Made by a program: the position numbers and the translations under genes
Source of the DNA: Saccharicrinis sp963665705
Lineage (GTDB): Bacteria > Bacteroidota > Bacteroidia > Bacteroidales > Marinilabiliaceae
Length of the DNA stretch: 64,000 bases
Direction: 5' to 3'
Assembly: GCA_963665705.1 (NCBI GenBank)
Contig: OY762448.1
Coordinates: 5,518,001 to 5,582,000, forward strand
Shown: positions 35,701 to 43,234 of the stretch, one piece after another
Layout: each line of letters opens with the position of its first letter
Position numbering within the stretch: the first letter of the stretch is position 1
Notes under the pieces: model-generated
Databases searched by the model: none
Told to the model about the DNA's origin: nothing
The model's input: the letters and a program-made list of their open reading frames with translations, nothing else

Positions 35701-36023
35701 CCCATATACTCATATATGGTTCCTTTGGTTCTTAATAAATTACATCGAGTTTCCCCTTTTAATGCCAAGCCTTTGTTAGTAATTATTAAAGCACTATCGT
35801 ATTGTTCTGTCGCTAAATACGTCATGGCTAGTTCAGAAAGCATCCAGTTATAATTTGAATCATTTTCATTTACCATTTTATAGGAATTGATAGCTTCTTC
35901 AAATTTATTTTCGTCGTAAAGGTTATTTCCTTGCTTTATATATTCTTCTGATGTTGATTGGGAATAAGATAGCGTTGTAAATATTATAAATAGGGTTATA
36001 AAGCTTAGGAATTTATGAGACAT
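32754..36023 (-). CDS. Secreted TPR and MORN/YwqK-like repeat protein
   Basis: 1089 residues from the ATG at 36023; the longer frame to 36098 lacks a proper signal peptide. The signal peptide ends LSYS, with Gln as the predicted first mature residue. Residues ~25-210 hold about five TPR units (EEYIKQGNNLYDENKFEEAINSY, then YEYLLHYNLGVSYLKAKQYAEA). After a ~170-residue linker come more than 20 repeats of ~22-24 residues with the pattern YYxNGxIKxxxxYKNGxxxG up to the C-terminus. These are MORN-variant (YwqK-type) repeats, forming a long beta-rich solenoid. Such proteins occur on Bacteroidota surfaces; function is unknown. First gene of the operon with the two DUF3857 proteins. Confidence 0.85.
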   Translation of the reverse strand: MSHKFLSFITLFIIFTTLSYSQSTSEEYIKQGNNLYDENKFEEAINSYKMVNENDSNYNWMLSELAMTYLATEQYDSALIITNKGLALKGETRCNLLRTKGTIYEYMGDTQKSIEIYSAAIKEYPYEYLLHYNLGVSYLKAKQYAEAQKCFQEALRCNPYHTSSHMQLGKLAARQKQYTRAMLSLETFLALEPASKRSNSILVFIENLSNNYIDTTQNSYIKPIEDNLLFKEIDHYFKAKIVLSKRYPLPIEFNASLVKQSKMLMEVLPFNTNEKGFWVQMYFPFFKAIDEGGHLSPFLYTLLCSTGQDDISKYNDKHEKELDAFYETGNQLAHIKGYRSANLIGTPKNYLFSYFDNGKVYSIGNKNKEGDNEGEWCYFYSNGEKHAEGTFANGKKIGIWKYYLRNGQLETIETLKEGELNGVWKEFHNTDTLAIKANYINGIIDGDITWYDEFGNKSGIHHFNNGKKNGKAINYYPDGALRDSFFYKDNIINGLYTSFYPNGQIEIQKIYKNDKGDGLYKEYYYNGQLNNSGELKENKEEGTWIKYHLNGNKASVQNYKNGLITGVKIEYYYNGKIKESGLYNDKGEKDGKFNYYDPNGILYLTEQYNNGTITRVTSYNKTGNEIASYGNEEGTFEFTTYAIDGKNKLHGAFIAGKKAGTWTWYYKCGKINHEGIYENGRLNGKYQSYYKNGQIKDLYHYKNGELDSCYQSYSINGTLTTNGTYKNGTIDASWTYYLANGIINQNYYYSQGNLNGWLTNYDVKGNDQLKIQYLNNKIIKVKNFAPDGLFVNEYNLVKNSHYNIMADSTYVMATAYLTGGLYNGSFNWYYGNKSLSTQRSFKNNNRSGDYKRFYPNGNIKTEGKYINGNKEGKWLTYYDNGSIKEVEYYYNDQLDSVLNTYYENGNVKVEEHYQENVLEGDVYHYDISGELMIKKIYSDDEFYAYQYNTDNSLIDTIFINKPEYKVVAYYNNGNKSYEEQFYNYVTNGARVKYYSDGSIRQRNHYKNGMLDGISETFYSNGKLKKKCFYKDDMLDGDYVKYWENGKIKVSSTFKNNQEHGNVIEYNKEGKPLSTTKYYSGRIIGFKKGK

Positions 36024-36193
36024 TATATATAAAATTTGTATGAAATTCTGTTTTGGAAAAATAGTAACAATTTGGAGGATTAACAAAATTCTCCACAAGG
36101 AAACAGTTTTAAGAATGATATACTATTATCAATTCGTAAAAAATATTCATGTAATTATTCTGGTAGTATATAGTAATTATTAAGAGGGTTACT

Positions 36194-36481
36194 TTATTTT
36201 CTTTTTTTTCGAGCTAATTGAATTCCTCCAAAACCAGAAATAATTGAAATGTAAAAACCAAAATCATACCACCATCCAGTATTGTTTATTTCATAAATAC
36301 TAATGGATTTATTAAAGATACCCAGTATTAACGATAATGGAGCAATCCATCCGTGCCAGATGCCTGAAAAAAAGCCAGCAGGTTCTCCTGGATTATAAGA
36401 ACCTCCACCAGGAAGGCATGAAGTAAGTGTGAAAATTAAAAATATTGAGACTGAAGTTGTTATTAGCTTATTGTTTTTCAT
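36194..36481 (-). CDS. Small lipoprotein with C-terminal membrane helix
   Basis: 95 residues. The signal peptide ends in a lipobox LTSC (C22), followed by Gly/Pro (LPGGGSYNPGEPAG), a hydrophobic stretch FFSGIWHGWIAPLSLILGIF, a short polar turn and a final Gly-rich membrane helix ending RKKRK. The WHGWIAPLSLI core recalls small conserved membrane proteins of unknown function seen in Bacteroidota and some Firmicutes; that is memory, not a search. It stands alone between the TPR/MORN operon and the leuB terminator. No function can be given. Confidence 0.65.
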   Translation of the reverse strand: MKNNKLITTSVSIFLIFTLTSCLPGGGSYNPGEPAGFFSGIWHGWIAPLSLILGIFNKSISIYEINNTGWWYDFGFYISIISGFGGIQLARKKRK

Positions 36482-36600
36482 CTGTTAATGATTTATAAAA
36501 AACTGATAACCAATGCAAATTGTGTTTATGTATGTTCATTAATTTGCTCTGATCGTACTCGTTTTTGTGTTAATTAATTAGATTCAAATAAGTTAATAAA

Positions 36601-36639
36601 AAAAATAGGGTGCTTCTATAATAAAAGCACCCTATTTTT
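36601..36639 (-). terminator. Intrinsic terminator of the ilv-leu operon
   Basis: A perfect 15-bp stem: AAAAATAGGGTGCTT (36601-36615) against its exact complement (36625-36639), with a 9-nt loop. The A and T flanks give U runs on both strands, so it can work in either direction. It lies 26 nt after the leuB stop. Confidence 0.9.
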
Positions 36640-36664
36640 TATAATGAGTTTTTAGATAATAAAA

Positions 36665-37723
36665 TTATCCTACAATATATTTTGCAATCCAGTCACCAAC
36701 TTCTGATGTTTTGTATGCTTTTTCTTTGCTAATATCTTCAGTAACGATTCCTTCTTCTAATGATTTATTAACTGCATCACGAATAATTTGAGCTTCCTCT
36801 AATAAATCAAGAGATTCTAATAACATGGCAGCTGAAAGAACTGTTGCAACAGGGTTAGCGATATCTTTCCCAGCAGCTTGTGGATAGGATCCATGAATTG
36901 GTTCAAAAACTGAAGTATGAATTCCAACAGATGCAGAAGGTAATAAACCTAATGAACCTGTAATTACAGAAGCTTCATCACTAATGATATCACCAAACAT
37001 GTTTTCAGTAACCATCACATCAAATTTCTTAGGCCATTGAATTAACTGCATAGCAGCATTATCAACAAACATATAATCAACTTCAATATCTTTATACTCA
37101 GGTTCCATAGCTTGAGCAGTTTCTCTCCAAAGGCGAGAAGTAGCTAAAACGTTTGCTTTATCCACTACAGTTAAACGTTTATCTCTTTTATCTGCATATG
37201 AAAATGCTAATTTTAAGATACGCTCAATTTCTTCTGTTGTATAAGTACAAGTATCAAATGCCTTTTTAAGATCCTCTGAACGACCTTTTTCACCAAAGTA
37301 AATACCTCCAGTTAATTCTCTTACTACAACAAGGTCTGAACCTTCAACGATATCTAAACGCAATGGGCTTTTATCTAATAATGAAGGGAAAGTTGTAACA
37401 GGACGAATATTAGCATAAAGACCTAATTTTTTACGCATTGCTAATAATCCTTGTTCCGGACGAACTTTTGCTTTAGGATCATTATCAAATTTAGGATCGC
37501 CGATTGCTCCAAATAGAACTGCATCTGATTTCATACAAATTTCATGGGTATCTTCAGGATATGGATCTCCAACCTGATCAATAGCACAAGCTCCAACTAA
37601 AGCAGATGTATATTCAACTTCGTGGTTAAATTTAGTAGCTACAGCATCAATCGCTTTTTGCGCCTGTGCTACGATTTCCGGACCAATTCCATCTCCGGCT
37701 AATACAGCAATGTTCAATTTCAT
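36665..37723 (-). CDS. leuB: 3-isopropylmalate dehydrogenase
   Basis: LeuB oxidises and decarboxylates 3-isopropylmalate to 2-oxoisocaproate with NAD, the third step of leucine synthesis; it can also act on the methylmalate branch of the citramalate route. 352 residues, the usual length. Motifs: AVLAGDGIGPEIVAQA, VVRELTGGIYFGEKG, the NAD/Mg site VDNAAMQLI, MFGDIISDEAS and EPIHGSYPQAAGKDIANPVA. It is the last gene of the operon, before a strong terminator. The 153-nt gap from leuA2 contains a perfect 14-bp hairpin, so leuB may be expressed at a different level from its neighbours. Confidence 0.96.
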   Translation of the reverse strand: MKLNIAVLAGDGIGPEIVAQAQKAIDAVATKFNHEVEYTSALVGACAIDQVGDPYPEDTHEICMKSDAVLFGAIGDPKFDNDPKAKVRPEQGLLAMRKKLGLYANIRPVTTFPSLLDKSPLRLDIVEGSDLVVVRELTGGIYFGEKGRSEDLKKAFDTCTYTTEEIERILKLAFSYADKRDKRLTVVDKANVLATSRLWRETAQAMEPEYKDIEVDYMFVDNAAMQLIQWPKKFDVMVTENMFGDIISDEASVITGSLGLLPSASVGIHTSVFEPIHGSYPQAAGKDIANPVATVLSAAMLLESLDLLEEAQIIRDAVNKSLEEGIVTEDISKEKAYKTSEVGDWIAKYIVG

Positions 37724-37746
37724 AATTTCACTATTAGTATCAAGAT

Positions 37747-37790
37747 TAAAGTATTAAGAAATCTGTATGACCATTATTCTTAATACTTTA
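37747..37790 (-). repeat. Perfect 14-bp inverted repeat between leuA2 and leuB
   Basis: TAAAGTATTAAGAA (37747-37760) and its exact reverse complement (37777-37790) flank a 16-nt loop. It ends 23 nt upstream of the leuB ATG. It has no U run and so is not a plain terminator; an mRNA processing or stability element, or a protein operator, is possible. Confidence 0.6.
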
Positions 37791-37876
37791 TCATTTATTT
37801 ATTCTTTATTTTACAAGATAAATCAATATTAGATTCTTAAATCAGGTTAATTGATTCTTGCTACTTGTATATTATT

Positions 37877-39433
37877 TTATTTTTCAAAATTTTCTTTCCA
37901 GTTAGCCTGACGTGTAAGGGTTCCTTCTTCAATAACATTAAGAACTTTTATGGTGGCTTCAATAGCTGCTTGGGTTTGGTCGGCAGCCAACCCTCTGGAT
38001 TTAATTTCAACTCCTTTATAATTCCAGGTAATCATGGTTTCTACAAATGCATCTGTTTTACCTCCTGGAGGAATGCTTACCCAATAATCATTTAATATAG
38101 GATGAACTTTGTCTAATTTCTTATAAATCCTCCAAAGAGCTTTCATAAAAGCATCATACTGTCCATCACCCACAGCTGTTTCATCGTATCGATTACCATT
38201 AATCTCTACGCTAATAGAAGCTAACGGTCTTAAATCGTGAGCCAAAGATAAGTTATAATTTCTTATTTTAATAGCATCTTTAACAGATGAACTCTTTAGT
38301 ACATCTGCAATTATAAATGGAAGATCTTCAATGGTTACTGTTCTCTTTTTATCACCCAGTTCAATTACTCTTTGAGTGATCTTCTTCATTTCATCTGAGC
38401 CCAACTCAATACCTAATTCTTCAAGATTTTTCTTGATGTTGGCTTTACCTGAAGTCTTACCTAGTGCATAACGTCGGTTCCTTCCAAATCGTTCAGGCAT
38501 TAAATTGTTGAAATATAGGTTGTCTTTACTATCTCCATCAGCGTGAACGCCACTACATTGAGTAAAAACATTATATCCTGTAATAGGTTGGTTTTCTGGT
38601 ATTCTTAGTCCGGAAAATTGTTCAACAATCTTACTTACTCTGGTAATCTTTGATTCATCCAGACTATTTTCTAAATTTAGATGATCATTAAGAATGCCAA
38701 TAACGCTTGATAACGGAGCATTTCCTGCTCGTTCACCAAGTCCATTAACCGTTGTATGAATTCCTGATATTCCTGTTTTTAGAGCCGAAAATACATTAGC
38801 AACAGCCATATCATAGTCGTTGTGAGCATGAAAATCAAAATGTATTTCTGGAAAACGATCTACCATATCGGCACAAAAACCAAAAGTTTGATCAGGGTTT
38901 AAAACGCCTAATGTATCTGGTAACATAATGCGTTTTATTCTCATTTTCTGAAGTTCTCCAACAACATAAAATACATAGTCAGGTGATGTAAGCATACCAT
39001 TACTCCAGTCTTCAAGGTATACATTAACATCAATGTCCATTTCTTCAGCCTTGTCAACCAATTTGGCAACATCATTCATGTGTTCTTCAGGTGTTTTACG
39101 TAATTGACCGGTTACGTGTTTAAGAGAGCCTTTAGTTAGAAGGTTAATTACTTTTGCACCTGCTTCTTGAATCCATTTTAAGGAAACATCTCCATCAACA
39201 AAACCAAGAACTTCGATTTTATCCAGAAAATCATTTTTCTTGGCCCACTCTGTAATTCGTTTAACAGCATCAAACTCACCTTCCGATACTCGTGCTGAAG
39301 CTACTTCAATACGGTCGACTTTTAATTCTTCTAATAATAATCTGGCCATAGCCAGTTTTTCTCCAACGTTAAAAGATACTCCAGTGGTTTGTTCACCATC
39401 CCGGAGTGTGGTATCCATTACTTCTATTTTCAT
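37877..39433 (-). CDS. LeuA/CimA-family synthase, second paralogue
   Basis: 518 residues from the ATG at 39433; the TTG at 39451 is less likely. It is a HMGL-like TIM barrel condensing a 2-oxoacid with acetyl-CoA: DTTLRDGEQTTGVSF, HFDFHAHNDYDMAVAN (metal-binding His pair) and GLGERAGNAPLSSV. A C-terminal LeuA regulatory (dimerisation) domain follows (about 400-510). It differs from the leuA at 41674: ASARVSEGEF replaces the GFPISSPGDF of isopropylmalate synthase, near the substrate pocket. Candidate activities are a second isopropylmalate synthase or (R)-citramalate synthase feeding isoleucine through LeuCD and LeuB. No ilvA is in the window, which fits the latter but proves nothing. It lies between leuD and leuB. 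Confidence 0.85.
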   Translation of the reverse strand: MKIEVMDTTLRDGEQTTGVSFNVGEKLAMARLLLEELKVDRIEVASARVSEGEFDAVKRITEWAKKNDFLDKIEVLGFVDGDVSLKWIQEAGAKVINLLTKGSLKHVTGQLRKTPEEHMNDVAKLVDKAEEMDIDVNVYLEDWSNGMLTSPDYVFYVVGELQKMRIKRIMLPDTLGVLNPDQTFGFCADMVDRFPEIHFDFHAHNDYDMAVANVFSALKTGISGIHTTVNGLGERAGNAPLSSVIGILNDHLNLENSLDESKITRVSKIVEQFSGLRIPENQPITGYNVFTQCSGVHADGDSKDNLYFNNLMPERFGRNRRYALGKTSGKANIKKNLEELGIELGSDEMKKITQRVIELGDKKRTVTIEDLPFIIADVLKSSSVKDAIKIRNYNLSLAHDLRPLASISVEINGNRYDETAVGDGQYDAFMKALWRIYKKLDKVHPILNDYWVSIPPGGKTDAFVETMITWNYKGVEIKSRGLAADQTQAAIEATIKVLNVIEEGTLTRQANWKENFEK

Positions 39434-39467
39434 GCTTCTAGAGTGTATCAAGGTATATGTGATACAT

Positions 39468-39555
39468 CATAAGATGTAATTATCTTATGAAATATGGATG
39501 AGGTAAATATTTACCATTAGTATAATGGCATAAACTATGAAGGTTTATGCCATTA
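39468..39555 (-). repeat. Three inverted repeats in the leuD-leuA2 spacer
   Basis: Three perfect inverted repeats stand in a row: CATAAGAT/ATCTTATG (39468-39489, 6-nt loop), the 14-nt palindrome GGTAAATATTTACC (39502-39515), and a 13-bp stem TAATGGCATAAAC with its complement (39523-39555, 7-nt loop). The last begins 13 nt after the leuD stop. On the minus strand it is not followed by a long U run, so some read-through into leuA2 is expected. Confidence 0.6.
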
Positions 39556-39567
39556 TTAAAATATCTA

Positions 39568-40152
39568 TTAAGCTAAATTTTTCTCGTAAGCTTCAATTTC
39601 ATCTTTAACACTGATTAAATAATCAATGTCATCGAAACCATTTAATAAACAGTTTTTCTTGTAACTATTAATTTCGAATGATTCAGAATTACCAGTTGCT
39701 TTATTGGTAATTGTTTGCTCTTCAAGGTTAACAATTACTTCATTTTTTTCATCAGCAGCAAATAATTCTGATAAAAATGCTTCTGAAATAACAACAGGTA
39801 ATACACCGTTATTTAATGAGTTATTTTTAAAGATATCGGCAAAGAAACTTGAAACAACAACTTTAAAACCGTATCCATGGACAGCCCATGCTGCGTGCTC
39901 ACGAGAAGATCCAGATCCAAAGTTCTTTCCTGCAACAAGCACTGAACCTGTATATTTAGGATCGTTTAATACGAAGTCAGCTTTTGCTGAACCATCTTTA
40001 TTATATCTCCAGTCTGCAAATAAGTTGTCACCAAAACCTTCTTTGGTGGTGGCCTTTAAAAATCGAGCCGGTATAATTTGGTCAGTATCCACATTCTCAA
40101 TAGGAAGTGGTACATAAGTTGACTTTAATGTAACAAATTTATCTATTGGCAT
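39568..40152 (-). CDS. leuD: 3-isopropylmalate dehydratase small subunit
   Basis: The small (swivel) subunit of isopropylmalate isomerase, which joins LeuC to convert 2- to 3-isopropylmalate. 194 residues. Motifs: PLPIENVDTDQIIPARFLK, the SREHAAWA loop (GSGSSREHAAWA) that shapes substrate specificity, and NNSLNNGVLPVV. It begins 18 nt after the leuC stop, as expected for paired subunits. The tail (DEIEAYEKNLA) is short. Confidence 0.96.
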   Translation of the reverse strand: MPIDKFVTLKSTYVPLPIENVDTDQIIPARFLKATTKEGFGDNLFADWRYNKDGSAKADFVLNDPKYTGSVLVAGKNFGSGSSREHAAWAVHGYGFKVVVSSFFADIFKNNSLNNGVLPVVISEAFLSELFAADEKNEVIVNLEEQTITNKATGNSESFEINSYKKNCLLNGFDDIDYLISVKDEIEAYEKNLA

Positions 40153-40170
40153 TTTCTTGATTTTTTAAGA

Positions 40171-41568
40171 TTATAAAGTACGAGGATCAGTAATTACACC
40201 TGTAACAGCACAAGCAGCAGCAGTCAATGGACTAGCTAATAATGTTCTTGCACCTGGACCTTGACGTCCTTCGAAGTTACGGTTACTTGTAGATACTGAA
40301 TATTTTCCTGCAGGAACTTTGTCATCATTCATTGCCAAACATGCTGAACATCCTGGTTGACGTAATTCGAAACCAGCTTCTTCAAGTATGTCTTTTAATC
40401 CCTCAGCAATAGCTTGATCTTCTACTTTATGAGATCCAGGAACAATCCAAGCAGTAACACCATCTGCTTTTTTCTTTCCTTTTACTGCATATGCAAAAGT
40501 TCTTAAGTCTTCAATTCGTCCGTTAGTACAGCTACCTACAAAAATCCAATCGATTTTTTTGCCTAGCATAGCCTCGCCCGGAGCATATCCCATATATTCT
40601 AATGATTTTAAATAAGTTTTCTGAGAAGACTCATCAATTGTATCTAAGGTTGGAATATTTTGAGTAATACCTACACCCATACCAGGGTTAGTACCATAAG
40701 TAATCATTGGCTCGATGTCAGCAGCTTTAAAGTCATAAACTTTATCAAATTCTGCATCCGCATCAGTATAAAGTTCTTTCCATTTAGCAACAGCTTCATC
40801 CCAGTCTGCACCTTTAGGAGCATACTCTCTACCTTTAACATATTCAATGGTTTTTTCGTCAGGAGCAATTAATCCACCACGAGCACCCATTTCAATACTC
40901 ATATTGCAAACTGTCATACGTCCTTCCATGCTTAAGCTACGAATAGCTGATCCAGCAAATTCAACGAAATAACCAGTTCCTCCTCCTGTAGTTAATTTAG
41001 AAATAACATACAAAACAATATCTTTAGCAGTTACACCTTTATCAAGCTCACCATCGATGTTAATTTTCATTGTTTTTGGACGAGGTTGCATAATACATTG
41101 AGTGGAAAGTACCATCTCAACTTCTGAAGTACCTATACCAAAAGCAATACTACCGAAAGCTCCATGAGTAGAAGTATGGCTATCTCCACAAACAATTGTC
41201 ATTCCAGGTTGAGTGATACCATTTTCAGGACCAACAACATGAACAACACCATTTTTAGGATGTCCTAATCCAAATAAAGATACATTGTTATCTTCACAGT
41301 TTTTAGTTAAAGTATCAACTTGAAAACGAGATACTTCATCTGCAATTGGGAGATGTTGGTTAATAGTAGGAATGTTGTGATCAGGAGTTGCAAATGTATT
41401 TTGCGGTCTGAATACTTTTATTCCACGAGCTTTTAAACCTGCAAATGCTTGTGGACTAGTCACTTCATGTACTAAGTGACGGTCGATATACAATACTGAA
41501 GGGCCATCCTCGATGGTCTTCACCTCGTGCATATCCCAAATCTTGTCAAAAAGCGTTTTCCCTGCCAA
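40171..41568 (-). CDS. leuC: 3-isopropylmalate dehydratase large subunit
   Basis: The [4Fe-4S] catalytic subunit of isopropylmalate isomerase, 465 residues, aconitase family. The three cluster Cys are present: one in FVGSCTNGR and two in PGCSACLAMN. Other signatures: MTIVCGDSHTSTHGAFG, ARGGLIAPDEKT and SNRNFEGRQGPGARTLLASP. It is adjacent to leuD. Upstream, 105 nt separate it from leuA, and that gap holds a 12-bp hairpin. Confidence 0.97.
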   Translation of the reverse strand: MAGKTLFDKIWDMHEVKTIEDGPSVLYIDRHLVHEVTSPQAFAGLKARGIKVFRPQNTFATPDHNIPTINQHLPIADEVSRFQVDTLTKNCEDNNVSLFGLGHPKNGVVHVVGPENGITQPGMTIVCGDSHTSTHGAFGSIAFGIGTSEVEMVLSTQCIMQPRPKTMKINIDGELDKGVTAKDIVLYVISKLTTGGGTGYFVEFAGSAIRSLSMEGRMTVCNMSIEMGARGGLIAPDEKTIEYVKGREYAPKGADWDEAVAKWKELYTDADAEFDKVYDFKAADIEPMITYGTNPGMGVGITQNIPTLDTIDESSQKTYLKSLEYMGYAPGEAMLGKKIDWIFVGSCTNGRIEDLRTFAYAVKGKKKADGVTAWIVPGSHKVEDQAIAEGLKDILEEAGFELRQPGCSACLAMNDDKVPAGKYSVSTSNRNFEGRQGPGARTLLASPLTAAACAVTGVITDPRTL

Positions 41569-41620
41569 TTTTCTAATATTTATGAGTTATTAATTATTTC
41601 GAGATAAGAGAATTTTATAA

Positions 41621-41658
41621 TAGATAATAGACATTTTAATCAAAAAGTCTATTATCTA
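41621..41658 (-). repeat. Perfect 12-bp inverted repeat between leuA and leuC
   Basis: TAGATAATAGAC (41621-41632) and its exact complement (41647-41658) enclose a 14-nt loop. It lies 15 nt past the leuA stop and 52 nt before the leuC start. The U run after it on the minus strand is weak. Confidence 0.6.
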
Positions 41659-41673
41659 AAAGCTAAAAGTCTT

Positions 41674-43167
41674 TTACAATATTTTTGAAAGCGCATCAAG
41701 ATAAGCCCAAACTGATGCAGTCAGGATATCAACATTGGCTCCAAATCCATGAGTTGTTCTTCCATCTAAAGAAAGCTGAACGTGTACTTTACCTATATCA
41801 TCAGAACCTCTGGTTACTGCCTGTACTAAATACTCCTCAAGAATAGCTTCTGTAGGAATCATTTTCTTTATTGCTTTAAAGGCAGCATCAACAGGTCCGT
41901 CACCAATGGCATTTTTTGTCATTATCTTACCATTGAAGTTTAATGTTACTGTTGCTGATGGAATACATGACTTACCGCAAATCACCTGAAGGTTATCTAA
42001 TTTTAGAACCCTTTCTTCTTTCTTTTCGTGACCTACTAATACTTCAAGATCTTCATCTGCAATATCTTTTTTAGAGTCAGCAAGAATAAGGAAGTTTTTA
42101 TAAACCTGATCTAATTTTTCCTGATCTAATTTGTATCCAAGTACTTCTAATCTGTGCTTAAGAGCTGCACGACCACTACGAGCAGTTAGTACAATGCTTG
42201 ATTCTTTTACACCTACATCAGCTGGGTCAATAATTTCGTAAGTTTCACGGTTCTTTAACACTCCATCCTGATGAATACCTGATGAGTGGGCAAATGCATT
42301 ACGCCCTACAATTGATTTGTTTGCCTGAACTGGCATACGCATCAAAGTAGAAACTAACTTACTTGTTTTTATTATTTGTTTAGCGTCAATGTCTGTAGTA
42401 AAATCAAGGTCTTTATGTGCTTTAATAGCCATAACAACCTCTTCAAGAGCAGTGTTACCTGCGCGTTCTCCTAAACCATTTAAAGTAACCTCAACCTGAC
42501 GAGCACCATTAACTACTCCAGAAAGTGTATTTGCAGTTGCCATCCCTAAATCGTTGTGACAATGCGTAGAAATAATAGCCTTATCAATATTAGGAACATT
42601 GTTTACCAAATAAGCGATTTTTTCACCATACTCAGAAGGTAAGCAATACCCAGTAGTATCAGGTATGTTAACAACAGTAGCACCCGCTGCAATTACTGCC
42701 TCAATTACTCTTGCTAAATACTCGTTGTCACTTCTACCAGCATCTTCAGCATAAAATTCAACATCATCAACAAATGTACGAGCGTATTTTACTGCAGCAA
42801 CACCACGCTCTATAATTTCATCCGGATTTGAATTTAGTTTTTGATATATATGGTATGGAGAAGTTCCGATTCCTGTATGGATTCGTCCACGTTTTGCATA
42901 CTTTAATGCGTCAGCAGCTACTTCAATATCCTTTTTTACGGCACGTGTTAATGCACAAATTGTTGGATTTGTTACAGCTTTTGAAATTTCAACAACCGAA
43001 TTAAAATCCCCTGGACTTGAGATGGGAAACCCGGCCTCAATTATATCAACACCGAGTTTTTCAAGTTGTCTGGCTACTTCTATTTTTTCAATAGTGTTCA
43101 ACTGGCAACCAGGAACTTGTTCTCCGTCCCTTAAGGTGGTGTCAAAAATATAAACTTTATTATCCAT
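41674..43167 (-). CDS. leuA: 2-isopropylmalate synthase
   Basis: LeuA condenses acetyl-CoA with 2-oxoisovalerate, the committed step to leucine, and is usually inhibited by leucine. 497 residues. TIM barrel motifs: DTTLRDGEQVPGCQLN, GFPISSPGDFNSV, ISTHCHNDLGMATAN (metal His pair), LNGLGERAGNTALEEV and HSSGIHQDGVLK. A C-terminal LeuA dimerisation/regulatory domain covers about 390-497. This is the standard LeuA, so the paralogue downstream is the one that may have another substrate. It begins 67 nt after ilvN. Confidence 0.96.
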   Translation of the reverse strand: MDNKVYIFDTTLRDGEQVPGCQLNTIEKIEVARQLEKLGVDIIEAGFPISSPGDFNSVVEISKAVTNPTICALTRAVKKDIEVAADALKYAKRGRIHTGIGTSPYHIYQKLNSNPDEIIERGVAAVKYARTFVDDVEFYAEDAGRSDNEYLARVIEAVIAAGATVVNIPDTTGYCLPSEYGEKIAYLVNNVPNIDKAIISTHCHNDLGMATANTLSGVVNGARQVEVTLNGLGERAGNTALEEVVMAIKAHKDLDFTTDIDAKQIIKTSKLVSTLMRMPVQANKSIVGRNAFAHSSGIHQDGVLKNRETYEIIDPADVGVKESSIVLTARSGRAALKHRLEVLGYKLDQEKLDQVYKNFLILADSKKDIADEDLEVLVGHEKKEERVLKLDNLQVICGKSCIPSATVTLNFNGKIMTKNAIGDGPVDAAFKAIKKMIPTEAILEEYLVQAVTRGSDDIGKVHVQLSLDGRTTHGFGANVDILTASVWAYLDALSKIL

Positions 43168-43234
43168 AACTTATTAAATAAATCATTTTTTGGAGGAAGC
43201 CGGGAATGACATCCTTCCTATTAATTGGGTTTTA

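Noticed and set aside
39704..40117. 137-codon open frame antisense to leuD
   Set aside because: It mirrors the leuD reading frame, its translation resembles no family I know, and leuD is certain.
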